Origin: Tepidibacter sp. | GTDB lineage: Bacteria > Bacillota > Clostridia > Peptostreptococcales > Peptostreptococcaceae | NCBI RefSeq assembly: GCF_025210165.1 | Contig: NZ_JAOASI010000013.1 | Coordinates: 1-64,000, forward strand | Length of the DNA: 64,000 nucleotides | Direction of reading: 5' to 3' | In this document: positions 19,775 through 27,840 of the stretch, piece after piece | Layout: each line of letters begins with the position of its first letter | How positions within the stretch are numbered: the stretch's first letter is position 1 | Notes under the pieces: model-generated | Told to the model about the DNA's origin: nothing | The model's input: the letters and a program-made list of their open reading frames with translations, nothing else | The model's database searches: none | Position numbers and translations under genes: made by a program

Positions 19775-20539
19775 TTACCCTAAAAGAGCAGCACCGATTG
19801 CACCTGTAAATTGAGCACGATTATCGGTATTTATTTTTTTGTTTAATCTAGATTTAAGTACATCTTTTAAATATTCATTATTACATAATCCACCTGAAAA
19901 GAATACTTCTTCATTCAAGTTGATTTTAGATGTAAGAGAACTCACTTTATCTACTATAGAATGAATAAGACCTGCTGCTATATCCTCTTTTTTAACTCCC
20001 TTAGATTTTAAACTTATTATTTCTGATTCAGCAAACACAGTGCACATACTATTTATTTTTATAGGAGTTCCATTATAAGCTATTTCAGACAATTCTTTTA
20101 CATCTATAGCCATAGCAGTACATATAACTTCTAAAAACCTACCAGTACCCGCTGCACACTTATCATTCATTATAAAGTTTAAAACCCTTCCATCATCATC
20201 CAATTCAATAGCCTTACTATCTTGTCCTCCTATATCTATTATTGCACTAGTTTTCTCATTTAAAAACTTAGCTCCCTTAGCATGGCATGTAATTTCAGTT
20301 ATTTTCTTATCAACAAAATCTAGTGCAACTCTTCCATAACCCGTTGCTACAATACTTTTTATATCTTTTCTATCTAAATTATTATTACAAATTATATCCT
20401 CAACTAACTTCTCACAAGTTTCTTTTGGACTCCATCCACTAGGACATACTTTATATTGAATAATCTTTTTATCATTCATAAGAACTATTTTAGTAGCAAC
20501 TGAGCCAATATCTATTCCTATTGTATACAACTTAAGCAC
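19775..20539 (-). CDS. Acyl-CoA dehydratase activase-type ATPase (HgdC/DCCP reductase family)
   Basis: This protein has 254 residues. It is an ASKHA-fold ATPase that passes low-potential electrons, driven by ATP hydrolysis, to a partner iron-sulfur enzyme. The nucleotide motifs GIDIGSVATK (8-17) and IIDIGGQDSK (100-109) are present, as are the two cysteines that hold the [4Fe-4S] cluster at the dimer interface, C128 in DKCAAGTGRF and C166 in SMCTVFAESE. It is the last gene of a three-gene operon with a DUF3343 protein and a double-cubane protein. As no dehydratase subunit pair (HgdAB) is adjacent, it probably activates the double-cubane protein rather than a 2-hydroxyacyl-CoA dehydratase. Confidence 0.93.
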   Translation of the reverse strand: MLKLYTIGIDIGSVATKIVLMNDKKIIQYKVCPSGWSPKETCEKLVEDIICNNNLDRKDIKSIVATGYGRVALDFVDKKITEITCHAKGAKFLNEKTSAIIDIGGQDSKAIELDDDGRVLNFIMNDKCAAGTGRFLEVICTAMAIDVKELSEIAYNGTPIKINSMCTVFAESEIISLKSKGVKKEDIAAGLIHSIVDKVSSLTSKINLNEEVFFSGGLCNNEYLKDVLKSRLNKKINTDNRAQFTGAIGAALLG

Positions 20540-20547
20540 TCCTTAAA

Positions 20548-20799
20548 TCACCATAATTTTTCACATGTTTTTACTTCTTTATTTATTCTATACAAGCCTT
20601 CATTCTTTAACTTATTTTTATTAACTAAATTGTGTACACAAGATAAAACTTCTTCTTTTAACATTATAGACATTCCACAGCACTTACTTATAATTCTGGG
20701 TGTTGGCACTATCGTGTATTTTATTTTGTCTTTTTTAAGAACTTTTTCAAAACAAAATCCGTCATTATAAGAATCAAATAGAATATAATATTTTATCAA
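20548..20799 (-). CDS. DUF3343 family small protein
   Basis: This protein has 83 residues. The opening YYILFDSYNDGFCFEKVLKK and the following IVPTPRIISKCCGMSI match DUF3343, a small family annotated as putative Se/S carrier-like, often encoded next to activases and redox enzymes in anaerobes. The CC pair at about residues 40-41 lies where the family has a conserved D/C-C-G motif and may be the functional thiol site. The start codon overlaps the stop codon of the double-cubane gene by four bases (ATGA), and the activase gene starts nine bases downstream, so its product very likely works with those two. The chemical role is not known. Confidence 0.85.
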   Translation of the reverse strand: MIKYYILFDSYNDGFCFEKVLKKDKIKYTIVPTPRIISKCCGMSIMLKEEVLSCVHNLVNKNKLKNEGLYRINKEVKTCEKLW

Positions 20800-22088
20800 G
20801 CTGTAACACCTTTCTTTTCTTTAACAATTTCAACTAAAGCTTCAACTCTTGTTTTTATTTGACCTGTATCCTCTTCACTATAATCACTTTCTATCATGAT
20901 AACAGGTATTCCCTTTTCTTTTAATGCTTTTTCTATACTCTTATATTCAATTGAATAAGTAGAACAAAACTGTAGTGAATTATATACAACTGCATCTACT
21001 TTGTATTCTTCTATGTATCTTAATATATCCTCTACTCTACCTTCATTAGGAGTAAAGCATGCACAGTTTATTCCAAGATATCTATTAGCTAAATTTTCAA
21101 ATTGCTCATCCATACTTTGAGCATTCTCGTTAACTTGGTTTTCAAAATATCTAGTTCCAGTACAAGTTTCCTCACAAACTACCACAGCACCACTTGTCTC
21201 TATTATATGATGCATCTTCCAATTCGGAATAGACATAGGTGTTCCTGTAATCATAATTCTTGGAGTATCCTTTTCAAATACACCTTCATCTTTTTTCACT
21301 CTATCGTCTAACTCATCACATAAATTGTTAGTCTGCTCTATAAATCTATCTATATCATCATAAAAAGCAATTTGAGATACTAAAAGAGCATCTTTTCCAC
21401 TTATAGGAACTGGATCACATTTTCTAAGATCATATAATCTTTTTAAAACTTCTCTCTTTTTATTTACAACTTCTATTTTTTCTTTTAAATTTTCAAAGTT
21501 AAGCTTGTTTCCAGTTTTATCTTCTAAAACATCTTTATATATATTCATTTCATCTATCCAATGAAGTCTATCTTTTTCTCTTTTCATTTGTGGTAAGTCC
21601 ATAACGTGTACATCCATATAATCTCCTAGTATTTCCCACGCTTTCTTCTTTCCATCACATGTAGTTTCTCCAACTACCATATCACATGATTGGAAATATG
21701 GACATGTTCTACTAAGCTTTGCACCCATTGAAGCTTTAATAAGAGGACATGTATTTCTTGGCATTACTTTTTCACCATCTGGAACCCAAAATTGAGATCC
21801 AGAACAAATTCCTACAGGCACACAATCTAGGGCTAATGTTATCTCATCTGGAACAAACACACAAAATGATCCCACAACTTTTTTATCTTCCTTCTTTGAA
21901 TCTTGAAGTTCTTTTATTCTAAGTCCGTGAACTTCTGATATTACAAAGTTGTAATAATTCATATTTTCTGGTCTATTTTCTTGAGAAAGATATACATCTT
22001 CATAAAACATCGGAAGTACTTCACAAAGTCCATCATGCTTTTCAATATCAATATTTAATTCTTGCCACATTTTTGTATAATCCGCCAT
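20796..22088 (-). CDS. Double-cubane-cluster protein, 2-hydroxyacyl-CoA dehydratase superfamily
   Basis: This protein has 430 residues. It belongs to the family of HgdB-like proteins but is the single-subunit form known as DCCP, in which a [8Fe-9S] double-cubane cluster reduces small molecules (acetylene in the characterised Carboxydothermus protein) with electrons from an ATP-dependent activator. Cysteines are placed as CPLIKAS (C114), RTCPYFQSC (C129, C135), TTCDGKKK (C144), CEETCTGTRYFE and CACFTPNEGR. The operon order, DCCP then DUF3343 then activase, fits that assignment better than a fermentative dehydratase, which would have two subunits and a CoA-transferase. The physiological substrate is unknown. 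The GGAGGAGAT ribosome site is strong. Confidence 0.9.
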   Translation of the reverse strand: MADYTKMWQELNIDIEKHDGLCEVLPMFYEDVYLSQENRPENMNYYNFVISEVHGLRIKELQDSKKEDKKVVGSFCVFVPDEITLALDCVPVGICSGSQFWVPDGEKVMPRNTCPLIKASMGAKLSRTCPYFQSCDMVVGETTCDGKKKAWEILGDYMDVHVMDLPQMKREKDRLHWIDEMNIYKDVLEDKTGNKLNFENLKEKIEVVNKKREVLKRLYDLRKCDPVPISGKDALLVSQIAFYDDIDRFIEQTNNLCDELDDRVKKDEGVFEKDTPRIMITGTPMSIPNWKMHHIIETSGAVVVCEETCTGTRYFENQVNENAQSMDEQFENLANRYLGINCACFTPNEGRVEDILRYIEEYKVDAVVYNSLQFCSTYSIEYKSIEKALKEKGIPVIMIESDYSEEDTGQIKTRVEALVEIVKEKKGVTA

Positions 22089-22260
22089 ATTATCTCCTCC
22101 AAAAATAAGTTTTATTAATACATACCTTAATATATTAACTTATTTTGTAACAATAACCAGTAAATATAAAATTTATTAATATGTGAATTTTTACTATAAA
22201 AAAAATCTATAGAAAATTCATCTAATTCGCAATATATAGTGAGATTACTCTATTTCAGTG

Positions 22261-22422
22261 TTATGAAATATTTCTAAGAACATAATATTTTATTAAACTA
22301 TCTAATGCTTTATCTAAAGTTACTAATTCTAAACCATTTTCTTCATTTAATTCTTTTTTCTTTATATTGTATATTTTTTCTTTAACTCTAATAATTTCTT
22401 TTTCAATCTCTACTAAGTTCAT
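22261..22422 (-). CDS. Spo0E-like small protein of 53 residues
   Basis: This short frame has an AAAGGAGTGG ribosome site 6-7 bases ahead of its ATG. The product is two predicted helices; the second carries LDKALDSLIKYY, close to the S-Q-E-L-D-x-L-I-x-x-Y motif of Spo0E-family aspartyl-phosphate phosphatases, which remove phosphate from Spo0A or related regulators. The motif's serine position is Asp here, so activity is uncertain. The start codon overlaps the stop codon of the preceding 47-residue gene (TAGAATG), making the two a coupled pair. Fits a spore-former, but the assignment is from a short motif. Confidence 0.65.
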   Translation of the reverse strand: MNLVEIEKEIIRVKEKIYNIKKKELNEENGLELVTLDKALDSLIKYYVLRNIS

Positions 22423-22423
22423 T

Positions 22424-22567
22424 CTATTCCACTCCTTTTCTAAATAGTTTACTTAAAAAACCTGTTTTCTTCTTCTTATCTTCTCTTATAGCTGATATGT
22501 ACTTCATTAGTTTTTGATTCTCCGCTTGAATCTGCTGTTTTTGTTTTTCAATAATCTCTCTTTCCAA
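22424..22567 (-). CDS. Small coiled-coil protein of 47 residues (TTG start)
   Basis: The frame starts at TTG with a GGAAGGAGAAG ribosome site well placed upstream. The product opens EREIIEKQKQQIQAENQ, an uninterrupted amphipathic helix suited to a coiled coil, and ends with a basic, hydrophobic tail (GFLSKLFRKG) that could touch a membrane. It overlaps the start of the Spo0E-like gene by a few bases. No family is recognised. Downstream of both, 22201-22260 holds no clear terminator. Confidence 0.6.
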   Translation of the reverse strand: MEREIIEKQKQQIQAENQKLMKYISAIREDKKKKTGFLSKLFRKGVE

Positions 22568-22730
22568 TAAACTTCTCCTTCCTTATTCTTTATGGTTTTA
22601 GTTCTTTCTATAGTAAATATGTCTATATTTTTTTGCCATTATTTGTCATGTAAAATAAGTTTTTGTTTCTTTATTGATGATTTTATCATAATTTACCACA
22701 ATCCAATTTAAAGAAATCTTAAAGATTTTA

Positions 22731-22757
22731 AAAGGGATGAGTTTCTCCCATCCCTAG
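22731..22757 (-). terminator. Terminator of the sensor kinase gene
   Basis: GGGATG and CATCCC form a short GC-rich stem around the stop codon, followed by TTTTAAAATCTTT on the minus strand. Moderate strength. Confidence 0.55.
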
Positions 22758-24415
22758 ATTAATATATAAAAGATAGTTCCTTTATTCAATTCACTTTCAA
22801 CCCATACTTTACCATTATGCTTATCAACAATTTCCTTTGTAATATATAGACCTAATCCTATTGATTCTCTTTTTGCATTTTTCCCTTTATAATACCTCTC
22901 AAAAATATATAATATGTCTTCTTTATGTATACCAACACCATTATCTTTTATGGATATTTTTATTTTTTCATTTTTTATACATTCAGTAGCAATCTTTATA
23001 TAACCTTCTTCTTTACTATATTTAATTGCATTAATTATTATATTTTCAATAGCTCTATATAGTTTTAATCTATCTATTTTTTTGTTAATTTTCGCTTTTT
23101 CATCTAGCTCTAACAAAAGTTGAATATTTTTAGATTCAGCTTTTAACTCTATATCCTTTAGTATATTTTTAAGGAAATTATTGATATTGACTTCTTCTTT
23201 ATTAAGTACGATTTTGTAATCTTCCAATCTAGATATAAAAAAGAAATCATTGACAATATCATTTAAATATTTCGTTTTTCCATGTACCCTCTTTATGTAC
23301 TTTTCTTTATCTTCTTTTCTTGCTTCTCCATCTATAATAGCCTGAGTATATCCTATGATTACTGTAATAGCGGTTCTTAAATCATGTGATATATTAGTCA
23401 TAAGTTTTGTTTTATCCTTATTAGCTGCTTCTGCTTCTTCTTTTGCTTTAGCTAAATTTGCAAAAGTTTTGTATAAATAGTAGATTACCAATAATAATAT
23501 TGTGCTAAGTATTACTATTGTAAATATAAGCTTTTTTTCTCTATGACTATTTTTAGGCATGATAAATGCCTTTTCATACAACTCATTATAATTTGTATTA
23601 TTTATAACTTTATTGATAATCGGGATTAATTCACCAAAATCTTTTCTTACACCAATAAATACTTGATTCTTTTGTTTTAATTCACCAATTATTTTTATAT
23701 TATCATAGGCTCCTTGTTCTTTATAATAAGTAAATACAGGAATGTCAGTTATAGTATAATCCGCTTTTTTACTTGAAATATATTCTAAAGCTTTTTCCAT
23801 GCTTTCTACTTCAATGATTTTGGTACTAGGATTTTCTTTTGAAATAATGTCTAAAAACCAATAACCTTTAGGTCCAACGCAAGTTTTTCCTTGAAGTTGT
23901 CTAATATCATTAAACAACTTTGAGTTATCTTTATGTCCAAGAATTACTTGACTCATTTCTATATAACAAGTTGAATAATCTAAATATTTAGACCTTTCTT
24001 TTGTAAATGATACAGCAGGAAGAATGTCTATCTTTTTTTCAAAAACATTTTTTAACATTGTATCCCATGTTTCTTTTAAACTATCTTTATGTATTTTAAA
24101 TTTTAATCCTGTTACTTGATTGACTCTCTTAATAATTTCCACACCAATACCCTTTGGATTTCCATTGTTATCAATATATTCTACAGGAATGTAATCCTCC
24201 GCTATCCCTACATATATATTTTGGTCTTTAAATTTCTCTATCCATTTTAATTCTTTGTATGTAAAAATTTCTTTTTTCAGATTGATTGTATCATTTCTTA
24301 TATAAACTTCTTTCATATCTTTATATTTATCAATTGAAACTCCTATTAGAATTAAGAATGATATACTAGTTAAAATTAAGAATCCTATGATAATGATCAT
24401 AAAAAATTTCTTCAT
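22754..24415 (-). CDS. Sensor histidine kinase with periplasmic solute-binding-type (SBP_bac_3) sensor domain
   Basis: This protein has 553 residues. One N-terminal membrane segment (about 5-27) is followed by an extracytoplasmic amino-acid-binding-protein fold (about 57-280; YVGIAEDYIPVEYIDNNG, KGIGVEIIKRVNQVTG), a second membrane segment (about 292-312), then a kinase core: H-box NISHDLRTAI near 342, N-box IENIIINAIKYS, DNGVGI and the GLGLYI lid motif. The sensor design resembles that of BvgS-like kinases and suggests detection of a small ligand such as an amino acid; the ligand is not readable. The response regulator gene is divergent at 24640, not co-transcribed, sharing the 224-base region between them. 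Confidence 0.9.
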   Translation of the reverse strand: MKKFFMIIIIGFLILTSISFLILIGVSIDKYKDMKEVYIRNDTINLKKEIFTYKELKWIEKFKDQNIYVGIAEDYIPVEYIDNNGNPKGIGVEIIKRVNQVTGLKFKIHKDSLKETWDTMLKNVFEKKIDILPAVSFTKERSKYLDYSTCYIEMSQVILGHKDNSKLFNDIRQLQGKTCVGPKGYWFLDIISKENPSTKIIEVESMEKALEYISSKKADYTITDIPVFTYYKEQGAYDNIKIIGELKQKNQVFIGVRKDFGELIPIINKVINNTNYNELYEKAFIMPKNSHREKKLIFTIVILSTILLLVIYYLYKTFANLAKAKEEAEAANKDKTKLMTNISHDLRTAITVIIGYTQAIIDGEARKEDKEKYIKRVHGKTKYLNDIVNDFFFISRLEDYKIVLNKEEVNINNFLKNILKDIELKAESKNIQLLLELDEKAKINKKIDRLKLYRAIENIIINAIKYSKEEGYIKIATECIKNEKIKISIKDNGVGIHKEDILYIFERYYKGKNAKRESIGLGLYITKEIVDKHNGKVWVESELNKGTIFYILI

Positions 24416-24639
24416 TTCTACCCCCCTTTTAATTTCATCAATGACTAACTTTGCTTAATGCAAAAATTTATTTTCAATATATATTCATTATATAATAACA
24501 ATTTTAGTTTTTATTAGACATTTTTCCTTTTATTTGTATATTTTTCTTTTTTTATAGATTCACAAATGTTAAAATACACTATATACATATTTTTGTAAAA
24601 GAAAGGTGGGATTGAAGTTACGATTTAGTAACAAATATA

Positions 24640-25332
24640 ATGGATGAATATAATATACTAGTCGTTGATGATGACCCTGATATAACTGAAGTCATTACTC
24701 TTTACCTTAGAAATTCTGGATATAATGTAAATACTGCCAGTAATTGTAATGAAGCATTAAAAAAGATTAATAATGAATACTTTCATTTAATTATATTAGA
24801 TATTATGCTACCTGACTTTGATGGAACTTTTCTTTGTCAAAAAATTAGACAATATATATATTGTCCTATTATCTTTATCAGTTGTATTGATGATGAAGAT
24901 TATATAATTAATGCATTAAATTTGGGTGGAGATGACTACATAAGAAAGCCCTTTAATCCGAAGGAATTAGTAGCACGTGTTAAATCTAATTTAAGAAGGG
25001 TAATATATGACCAAAATATAAACACACTTAATAATAAAAAATTATCTATTAAAGATTTGACTATTGATGTAGAAAAATATACTGTTATTAATAAAAATAA
25101 AGAGATTTCTTTATCGCCTATAGAATTTAATATCCTCTTATTTATGATTAATAATCCTGACAAAATATTAAGCTACTCTGAAATATATGAGAACGTATGG
25201 AAATGTAAAAGTTTAGGAGATATAAGAACTGTAATGGTTCACGTAAGTAATCTAAGAAAAAAAATAGAAGATAATTCCAGTGAAAAATATATAAAAACTG
25301 TTAAAAAAAAGGGCTATATATTCTTGTCATAA
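24640..25332 (+). CDS. OmpR/PhoB-type response regulator
   Basis: This protein has 230 residues. The receiver domain (1-118) has the acidic pocket D10-D12, phosphorylation site D54 in LIILDIMLPD, and the conserved Lys in YIRKPFNPKE. The C-terminal winged helix (about 130-230) has ISLSPIEFNILLFM and VHVSNLRKKIE, typical of OmpR-type DNA-binding domains. It is the probable partner of the divergent sensor kinase. The ATG lacks a close ribosome site: AAAGGTGGG lies 30 bases upstream and the intervening bases hold an in-frame stop, so no longer protein is possible from there. Expression may depend on upstream translation or be weak. Confidence 0.92.
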   Translation: MDEYNILVVDDDPDITEVITLYLRNSGYNVNTASNCNEALKKINNEYFHLIILDIMLPDFDGTFLCQKIRQYIYCPIIFISCIDDEDYIINALNLGGDDYIRKPFNPKELVARVKSNLRRVIYDQNINTLNNKKLSIKDLTIDVEKYTVINKNKEISLSPIEFNILLFMINNPDKILSYSEIYENVWKCKSLGDIRTVMVHVSNLRKKIEDNSSEKYIKTVKKKGYIFLS

Positions 25333-25420
25333 GATAATATAATGTCAATCAATTATCTTAAGAATTAAAAAAACTCCTTTATGTCAATAATTAAAATACA
25401 AATTAAGACAAGAAGGAGTT
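25331..25420. terminator. Terminators between convergent regulator and hpt genes
   Basis: Two stems lie here. AAGATAAT (25331-25338) pairs with ATTATCTT (25352-25359) right after the regulator stop. ACTCCTT (near 25373-25379) pairs with AAGGAGT (near 25413-25419) across a long loop and has A and T runs on its sides. The second could stop transcription from both directions. Confidence 0.6.
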
Positions 25421-25428
25421 CTTTTGCA

Positions 25429-25965
25429 TTAATCTTCTTTTCCAACAATAGCTATATAAGGTAAATTTCTAAACTTCTCTGCACAATCTATTCCATATCC
25501 CACTATGAATTTATCAGGTATTTTAAATCCTACATAATCAACTGGAATATCACACTTTCTTCTTTCGGGCTTATCAAGTAAAGTACATATTTTTAACGAT
25601 TTTACATTTCGAGCCATTAGATTTTCACGTAAATAACTAAGAGTAAGACCAGTATCTATTATATCCTCTACTACAATTACATTTTTACCTTCTATATTAC
25701 TATCTAAATCTTTTAAAATTCTTACAACGCCAGAACTTTCAGTAGACATTCCATAGCTTGATACAGCCATAAAATCTAATTTTACATCTAATTTTATCTT
25801 TCTTATAATATCTGATATAAATACACAAGCACCTTTTAATATTCCAACGAATACTACTTCTTCACCTTTATAGTCATTTTCTATATTTTTAGCAAGTTCA
25901 TAAACTTTTTTTGCTATTTCTTCCTCACTTATAAGAATGTCCGTAATTTTATACACTTTAATCAC
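25429..25965 (-). CDS. hpt: Hypoxanthine phosphoribosyltransferase
   Basis: This protein of 178 residues salvages hypoxanthine (and usually guanine) to IMP (or GMP) using PRPP. The PRPP-binding motif VIVVEDIIDTGLTL is near residues 97-110, and the flexible-loop region with SSYGMSTESSG precedes it near 70. The C-terminal PDKFIVGYGIDCAEKFRNLPYI segment is the purine-contact region. Length is typical. It is monocistronic; in other Firmicutes hpt sits between tilS and ftsH, which is not the case here, so this may be a relocated or second copy. Confidence 0.96.
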   Translation of the reverse strand: MIKVYKITDILISEEEIAKKVYELAKNIENDYKGEEVVFVGILKGACVFISDIIRKIKLDVKLDFMAVSSYGMSTESSGVVRILKDLDSNIEGKNVIVVEDIIDTGLTLSYLRENLMARNVKSLKICTLLDKPERRKCDIPVDYVGFKIPDKFIVGYGIDCAEKFRNLPYIAIVGKED

Positions 25966-26060
25966 TCCCGTTTGTTTATTCTATCAAATTATATCACACT
26001 TCTAATAAAATGTGAATTTTTTTAGATTTATGTTTTTAAATATTCGTGTTTATTTTCAAA

Positions 26061-26100
26061 AAAAGATAAAAGCTAAGGATATTCTTAGCTTTTATCTTTT
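26061..26100. terminator. Terminator of the DUF1232 gene
   Basis: AAAAGATAAAAGCTAAG pairs with CTTAGCTTTTATCTTTT over 17 bases; the stop codon of the gene lies in the stem. Confidence 0.85.
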
Positions 26101-26423
26101 ATATCGTACTCTATATTATCTATAACACTACCATATTCACTATGATATCTATGCTTAATATTTTTTGATTTTAGTTCATATTTATCCAATTCTTTATTTA
26201 TTTCTGTAAGTAAATAAAGAATCACTACCCCATCATCAATAATACCAAAACCTAATATAACCTCCGGAATTAAATCTAGTGGAGATATAAAATATATAAA
26301 ACCAAATACCAATAGCATAATAAGCTTTAATTTTTTAAGCTTAGAAACACAGCTATCCTTTAAAAAATCAGATACAAGTCCTATTCTTTTAAAAAACGAC
26401 AAAGCATACTTAAATTTTTTCAT
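26085..26423 (-). CDS. YkvA/DUF1232 family membrane protein
   Basis: This protein has 112 residues. The core PLDLIPEVILGFGIIDD (about 48-64) is the DUF1232 signature (S/P-P-x-D-L-I-P-D-x-I-P-x-x-G-x-x-D-D), embedded in two hydrophobic segments. The first part is basic. Family members such as YkvA are small membrane proteins of unknown function. The gene is divergent from the Nudix hydrolase gene with about 140 bases between them. Confidence 0.88.
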   Translation of the reverse strand: MKKFKYALSFFKRIGLVSDFLKDSCVSKLKKLKLIMLLVFGFIYFISPLDLIPEVILGFGIIDDGVVILYLLTEINKELDKYELKSKNIKHRYHSEYGSVIDNIEYDIKDKS

Positions 26424-26565
26424 AATATATCATCCTTTTAAATATTTATTTGTATGTAATTTTTTTACAAGAAAGACTTTTTTATAACTTATTTAACATT
26501 ATATATTAAATATATATTATAATTATAGTATATATTCATTAAATAAATATTTAAAGGAGAATTTT

Positions 26566-27192
26566 ATGATAGAAAAAATTACTAGTAGCTTTTTCAAATT
26601 TAAACCTCAGATAAATAACTATAAAAGACTATCAAAAGCCTCTGTTTTAATACCTTTAATTCAAAAAGATTCAGATACTTTTATTTTATTTGAAGTTCGA
26701 TCAAAAAATTTAAATACCAGTCCATCTGAAATTTCATTCCCAGGTGGAAAGTTTGATACATCTGATATAACTCTAGAAAGAACAGTTATAAGAGAAACAT
26801 GTGAAGAACTAGGATTAAGCAAAAATAATATTTCTATAATAACACCTTTAAATATACTTGTAACTCCATTTAACATGCTTATACACCCATTTTTAGGTAC
26901 AATAGACAATTACAATAATATTAATATAAATATTTCTGAGGTAGACCATACTTTTTTAGTTCCTTTAGATTTTTTTATTAATACAACTCCTAAGTCTTAT
27001 AAGCATACTATACAAATACATCCTTGTAGTGATTTTCCTTACGACTTAATCCCAAACGGTCAAAATTATAAATTTAAAGAAGGTGTATACGATACATTAA
27101 TATATGAATATAAAAACTATGTTATATGGGGTATAACAGCTAGAATAATAAAAGATTTTATAGACACTATTAAAGAGAATCTACACTTATAA
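26566..27192 (+). CDS. Nudix hydrolase, CoA pyrophosphatase (NudL) type
   Basis: This protein has 208 residues. The Nudix box is present near 62-86 (SFPGGKFDTSD and RETCEELGL, with the catalytic RE and EE). The preceding PSEISFPGG matches the UPF0035 signature of NudL/PCD1-type hydrolases, which cut coenzyme A and its derivatives to phosphopantetheine and 3',5'-ADP. Substrate is inferred from that motif only. The start has an AAAGGAGAA ribosome site. The 3' end overlaps the end of the convergent nuclease gene by 23 bases, with no room for a terminator. Confidence 0.88.
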   Translation: MIEKITSSFFKFKPQINNYKRLSKASVLIPLIQKDSDTFILFEVRSKNLNTSPSEISFPGGKFDTSDITLERTVIRETCEELGLSKNNISIITPLNILVTPFNMLIHPFLGTIDNYNNININISEVDHTFLVPLDFFINTTPKSYKHTIQIHPCSDFPYDLIPNGQNYKFKEGVYDTLIYEYKNYVIWGITARIIKDFIDTIKENLHL

Positions 27193-27838
27193 ACTGTTGG
27201 TTACAAATAGAATTAAATTGACAGAATGAGCAGTGTTTACCTATTCTTTCATCAAAGTTTTTCTCATTTATTATACTAACTATCTTGTTTTTAAGCTCTA
27301 TTTTATTGTATTTATGTTCACTATGGCTATAATCTATTTTTATAGAATTATCAAACCTTGGATTATAGTATATAAGACTTATATCTTCAGGATTCACATC
27401 GAATTTTTCAGCTATATTATGTAAATATATTTTAGTTTGATATGATTTTTCCAACTTTGACTTATCAAACTTACTTTTACTAGTTTTCCAATCATATATA
27501 GTTATCTTTTGTTTTTCTATTTTTATAAGGTCTACTTTTGCTATTAGTGATATTTCCTCGTCTTTGTATTTTATATTATACTCAGGATACATACCTTTTT
27601 CTCTTTTTAAGAACTTTTTTAAATTGTTAAAAAGTATATAATCCGCTCTTCCTTCCTCCAATTCTTCATCTATTCCTATATAATACCTTTGGGCTAATAG
27701 ATGAAACTGGCTACCAAAATTCGGATTATCATTACTCCACTTTATATTATCAATATATATTTTTTTAAATTTAAGCCTACATGTATCGTAGGTATCTATG
27801 CTAGATTGACTAAATTGTATATCTTTCAAATCACTCAT
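27170..27838 (-). CDS. PD-(D/E)XK nuclease with iron-sulfur cysteines (Cas4/AddB-nuclease type)
   Basis: This protein has 222 residues and the full set of RecB-family nuclease motifs: H46 in GSQFHLLAQR, D103 in KVDLIKI, D116 and K118 in IYDWKTSK, and Q134/Y138 in SYQTKIYL. Four cysteines frame the domain: C20, then C203, C206 and C212 near the C terminus (HCSFCQFNSIC). The C...C-x2-C-x5-C layout is that of [4Fe-4S] nucleases such as Cas4 and the AddB nuclease domain. The gene is two bases downstream of a UvrD-type helicase gene and belongs to a three-gene cluster with it and a P-loop protein. It probably supplies the end-processing nuclease of that complex. Confidence 0.9.
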   Translation of the reverse strand: MSDLKDIQFSQSSIDTYDTCRLKFKKIYIDNIKWSNDNPNFGSQFHLLAQRYYIGIDEELEEGRADYILFNNLKKFLKREKGMYPEYNIKYKDEEISLIAKVDLIKIEKQKITIYDWKTSKSKFDKSKLEKSYQTKIYLHNIAEKFDVNPEDISLIYYNPRFDNSIKIDYSHSEHKYNKIELKNKIVSIINEKNFDERIGKHCSFCQFNSICNQQFISVDSL

Positions 27839-27840
27839 GT

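Noticed and set aside
24602-24646. Eleven-codon leader peptide gene ahead of the response regulator
   Set aside because: The TTG lies only one to two bases after the purine-rich tract, too close for normal initiation. Kept only as a question in the findings.
27170-27838. Cas4 as part of a CRISPR locus
   Set aside because: No cas1, cas2 or repeat-spacer array is present. The nuclease is coupled to a helicase gene.
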